NCBI GenBank assembly: GCA_036583965.1
Contig: JAZBQD010000014.1
Location: 54,937,626-55,001,625 of the forward strand
Length of the DNA stretch: 64,000 bases
Direction of reading: 5' to 3'
DNA from: Prunella strophiata
Taxonomy: Eukaryota > Chordata > Aves > Passeriformes > Prunellidae
The position numbers and the translations under genes were made by a program. The first letter of the stretch is position 1. The number at the start of each line of letters is the position of its first letter. The notes beneath the pieces are model-generated. The model saw only the letters and a program-made list of their open reading frames with translations, was not told the DNA's origin and did not search any database. Shown piece after piece: positions 61,384 to 64,000 of the stretch.

Positions 61384-61452
61384 CTTCAGCTTGATGGTTA
61401 CAGCACTGTGTGTTCCACACAAGCAGGCGTGGGTTCAAGTCCTGGCAGACTG
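61384..61452 (+). mobile_element. tRNA-like element (SINE or tRNA pseudogene)
   Basis: It has an A-box-like CAGCTTGATGGTTACAGCA and, 24 nt later, a B-box (GGGTTCAAGTCC) that fits GGTTCRANTCC exactly. A TGTGT..ACACA stem lies between them where the anticodon arm would be. The acceptor ends do not pair, so a functional tRNA is unlikely. A tRNA-derived SINE head or an ancient MIR-like piece is the likely origin. No CR1 tail was found downstream. Confidence 0.4.
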
Positions 61453-64000
61453 AAGTGAGAATAAAATCAAGTCTTCCACCTCCTGGAAAAGTGCACTAAC
61501 CACTGTTATGAAAATAAACTGGTGGTAGTGGCAGCATTCAAAAGGAAAGGAGCAGCTACCACAGCATTGTGAGAAGTGCCCAATCTTGTTGTTACTGTGT
61601 TAGGGATTCTCTGAACACCATGAGGTCCAGCCCCTGGGGGACTTGCACACAAATGTGCTGGTTTCTGAGTTGCAGTCAGGCAGACACTCTCCTGTGATGA
61701 CACATATCTCAGCAACCTCAAGTTTGAGAGACCTGTAGCCATACTCAGGACAAAAATTTTCAGGTACTTAAGAGATTAAAATTAAAGTTAATAAAACAAC
61801 ATAAAAATAAGTAAGAATATGTGATGCTACTAGGCTTAGATGGATCTTTGAGTTTTCAAGGTCACAGCTTTTGACATAAAATACTATATTCTACCCAGCT
61901 AGCAGGACCTATATGCATAGGAAGAGTGAGGAAGGGGTAAGGGGGTTCAGTCTGTGCCATGATTTTATTCTGGAAAAATTTCAAATTCTTTAAAAAATTA
62001 TTTAATGTAGTTAGCTAAACTCTCAGATTTCATGACCCAGATTGCAACTTGATGGAATAAACCACTTCTGTGTATTTTATTACTTTGATTAAAGTGGCTA
62101 ACCAAGTAAATATTCACCTAAGCAAGCATATTAGTACAATTAATTAAACTAATTATAGACAGAACAATTTTAATTGAGGTCACAATAAAGATGGAGCCAA
62201 TAAAATTACTTTTTAAAACATCTAAATCTTCAGATAAAACAGGTAATCACTGAATTATGGGTTTGACATGGGATGCAGTTGTTTTATACTAAGCTTGATT
62301 TACAAAATAGAATTCAGAATCTTTAAAACTGGCGAACAAGCAATTCCAGTCACTGCAGTTATAATTTCTTACCAGAGAATTACCAAAGAAATTTACAAGA
62401 TGTATGTGTTCCTCATTTAACTGTCTCTTCTGAGCAAAGCTAATTGAGAAACGTTTTAAATTTTTAATCAAAAGAATTGTCTACTCATTCTAGACTTGCT
62501 AGTTAGCTATTAAAAATATTCTTTTTTCCTTAAAATTATTTTAAGTATTATCATCTTTTAAGTCCTGTGTTTATTGATTTATTTATTGGCAGATGCATTT
62601 ATTTTACAGAACTGCAAATGGTGTTTTCCTTCTCCATACCTGCATTTATGCATGGCTATGCAAAAAAAAAGAGAAAACCTGATGAATATAAAGTTTGCAT
62701 TTCTTCTGCTTTATTTCTGTAAAGAATAGAAGACATTTATGCAAATAAAGTAAAAGTTTGGAGCTACATTTTTGTACTTGATAAGAGCTGCAAACATATT
62801 TCAAATAAATTCAAGAAATGTTAAAATGAGGAAATGAAATTGTGCAGAAGTATTTAAATTTAGATATCACAAATGGTACTGGGCCTTTTTCTTACCATTG
62901 TATTAGAAATTCCCTTTAATCATATTGTTTATTAAGAAGTTATTAAGTATTTGCCAAAGTAATTAAAATATTTGTTAATTTAAATTAATTACTATGAATA
63001 TTTGGTGGTTTAGTATCTTAAAACTGATTAAGCTGTCAAAGCAGTCTAGTGTATTGGTGTACTAAGCATTTTACCACAGTGGAAAAAAAGGCCTGCATTT
63101 ACATTTGCTACATCTCATTAAAAAGCTAGGCTTCTTCAAACTTTTTGTTAGACAAGTAAAAATATTATTTTTATGAAGAAGGAGAAGAATAAACAGAGAA
63201 TTTGAATGTGTCCATGATGTATTTCTGATGTCAAGAAAAAAAATATTGTGATTTACTGGCACCACAGAAAGTTGTTGCAAGGAGCAAAATGAGACCAAAG
63301 AGAAGAAGGTGAATATGTCTGCAGAAGGAGAAACCTGACAAACACCAGTGTACCTCATACTATGTTCTCCTTTGTCTAATCTCTCTACTCAGAGAATTAG
63401 AAATCTGCCACATGGAATAAGTTTTAGGCATCTATTAAGCTCATTTTGGAAACGCAGTGTAATTCCTTTAACTGAAAAATTTTCCCTGACACGTACAATA
63501 GCAATTCATTTAATTCTGTATTAGTAATACAATGTAATATAGTGGATTCATTGCCATATACAATAAATATAAAGAGTAGGATCGGCATCTGCAGAACCTC
63601 AGATAAAATTCTGACCTCAGACTGAAGTATAAGGCTTTATATTTATGTGTCCCAAAGGAACTTATATTTTTACTATTTTTGCTTGTCTACATAAACCATT
63701 ATTTCTCCTTGTACTGACAATTTAATTTTAGAATGAGAAACACAAAATTTAGTAACTTGTTATTCATGATCAGCATGAAAAATGTTAACTTTGTTGCCAT
63801 TATTTGGACCCTCCTCTGTAACAAAGTACCCTAAGCCTGATTCTTGCCCTGAAGTAAAGGTGACACTTTTAGCTCTGCCTAGTAGCAGAAAAGAAAGGGT
63901 TCATGATCTCTTAGTTACAATTCTTTGGGGATGAAGGTGCTGATGGAGCTGGATTGCAAACGTCGGCAACCAGAGTGACGTGTCCAACCCAGAACACTGA
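61453..64000. other. stretch without recognisable genes
   Basis: A moderately G+C-rich patch at 61500-61740 has a 78-codon minus-strand frame without any known domain. The rest is AT-rich. The last 40 bp contain three CpGs and a TGACGTG motif, resembling a CRE half-site, but the window ends before any context. Confidence 0.5.

Noticed and set aside
1..64000. CRISPR arrays, prokaryotic operons, phage or plasmid genes
   Set aside because: No spaced direct repeats, ribosome-binding sites or dense coding; the retroelement content is avian.

Overview
The window looks like non-coding DNA from a bird, most likely a passerine (songbird). It is AT-rich, with roughly two thirds A+T by eye. I found no open reading frame longer than about 200 codons, no convincing chain of exons, and no rRNA or functional tRNA. 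The recognisable features are avian mobile-element relics: CR1 LINE fragments, two long terminal repeats (LTRs) of avian endogenous retroviruses, and a tRNA-Ile/CR1 chimeric SINE of the TguSINE1 type. TguSINE1 was described from zebra finch and is known from passerines, so it is the best clue to the organism. Family names come from memory of avian repeat consensus sequences; no search was run.

Layout. 1-3021: featureless AT-rich DNA with one unrecognised 121-codon ORF on the minus strand and an A-rich tract. 3022-3625: degraded retroviral LTR, minus strand. 3626-15589: unique-looking DNA with a 187-bp (AAGGG)n array at 6428 and several homopolymer or low-complexity tracts. 15590-16930: CR1 fragment, minus strand, spanning reverse transcriptase to the C-terminal region. 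16931-26530: mostly unique-looking, with a G/T-to-A/C low-complexity switch at 19858, a poly(A)-tailed retrocopy-like end near 22993-23032 and a tRNA-like fragment at 23530. 26531-27096: ERVL-type solo LTR, plus strand. 29535-30350: CR1 endonuclease-domain fragment, minus strand, followed by a short CR1 3' tail at 30603 in very AT-rich DNA. 41483-41630: CR1 3' tail. 47648-47717: a 70-nt near-perfect hairpin. 52156-52297: the SINE. 59170-60069: a 900-bp 5'-truncated CR1, plus strand. 61384-61452: a second tRNA-like element.

No operon or pathway can be reconstructed. The window is best read as a gene desert or the inside of a very large intron, built from decayed retroelements and simple repeats. 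All CR1 and LTR copies are damaged by stops, frameshifts or truncation, and none appears able to move. The one structure that no repeat family explains is the hairpin at 47648-47717, which has the size and shape of a microRNA precursor but is unproven.
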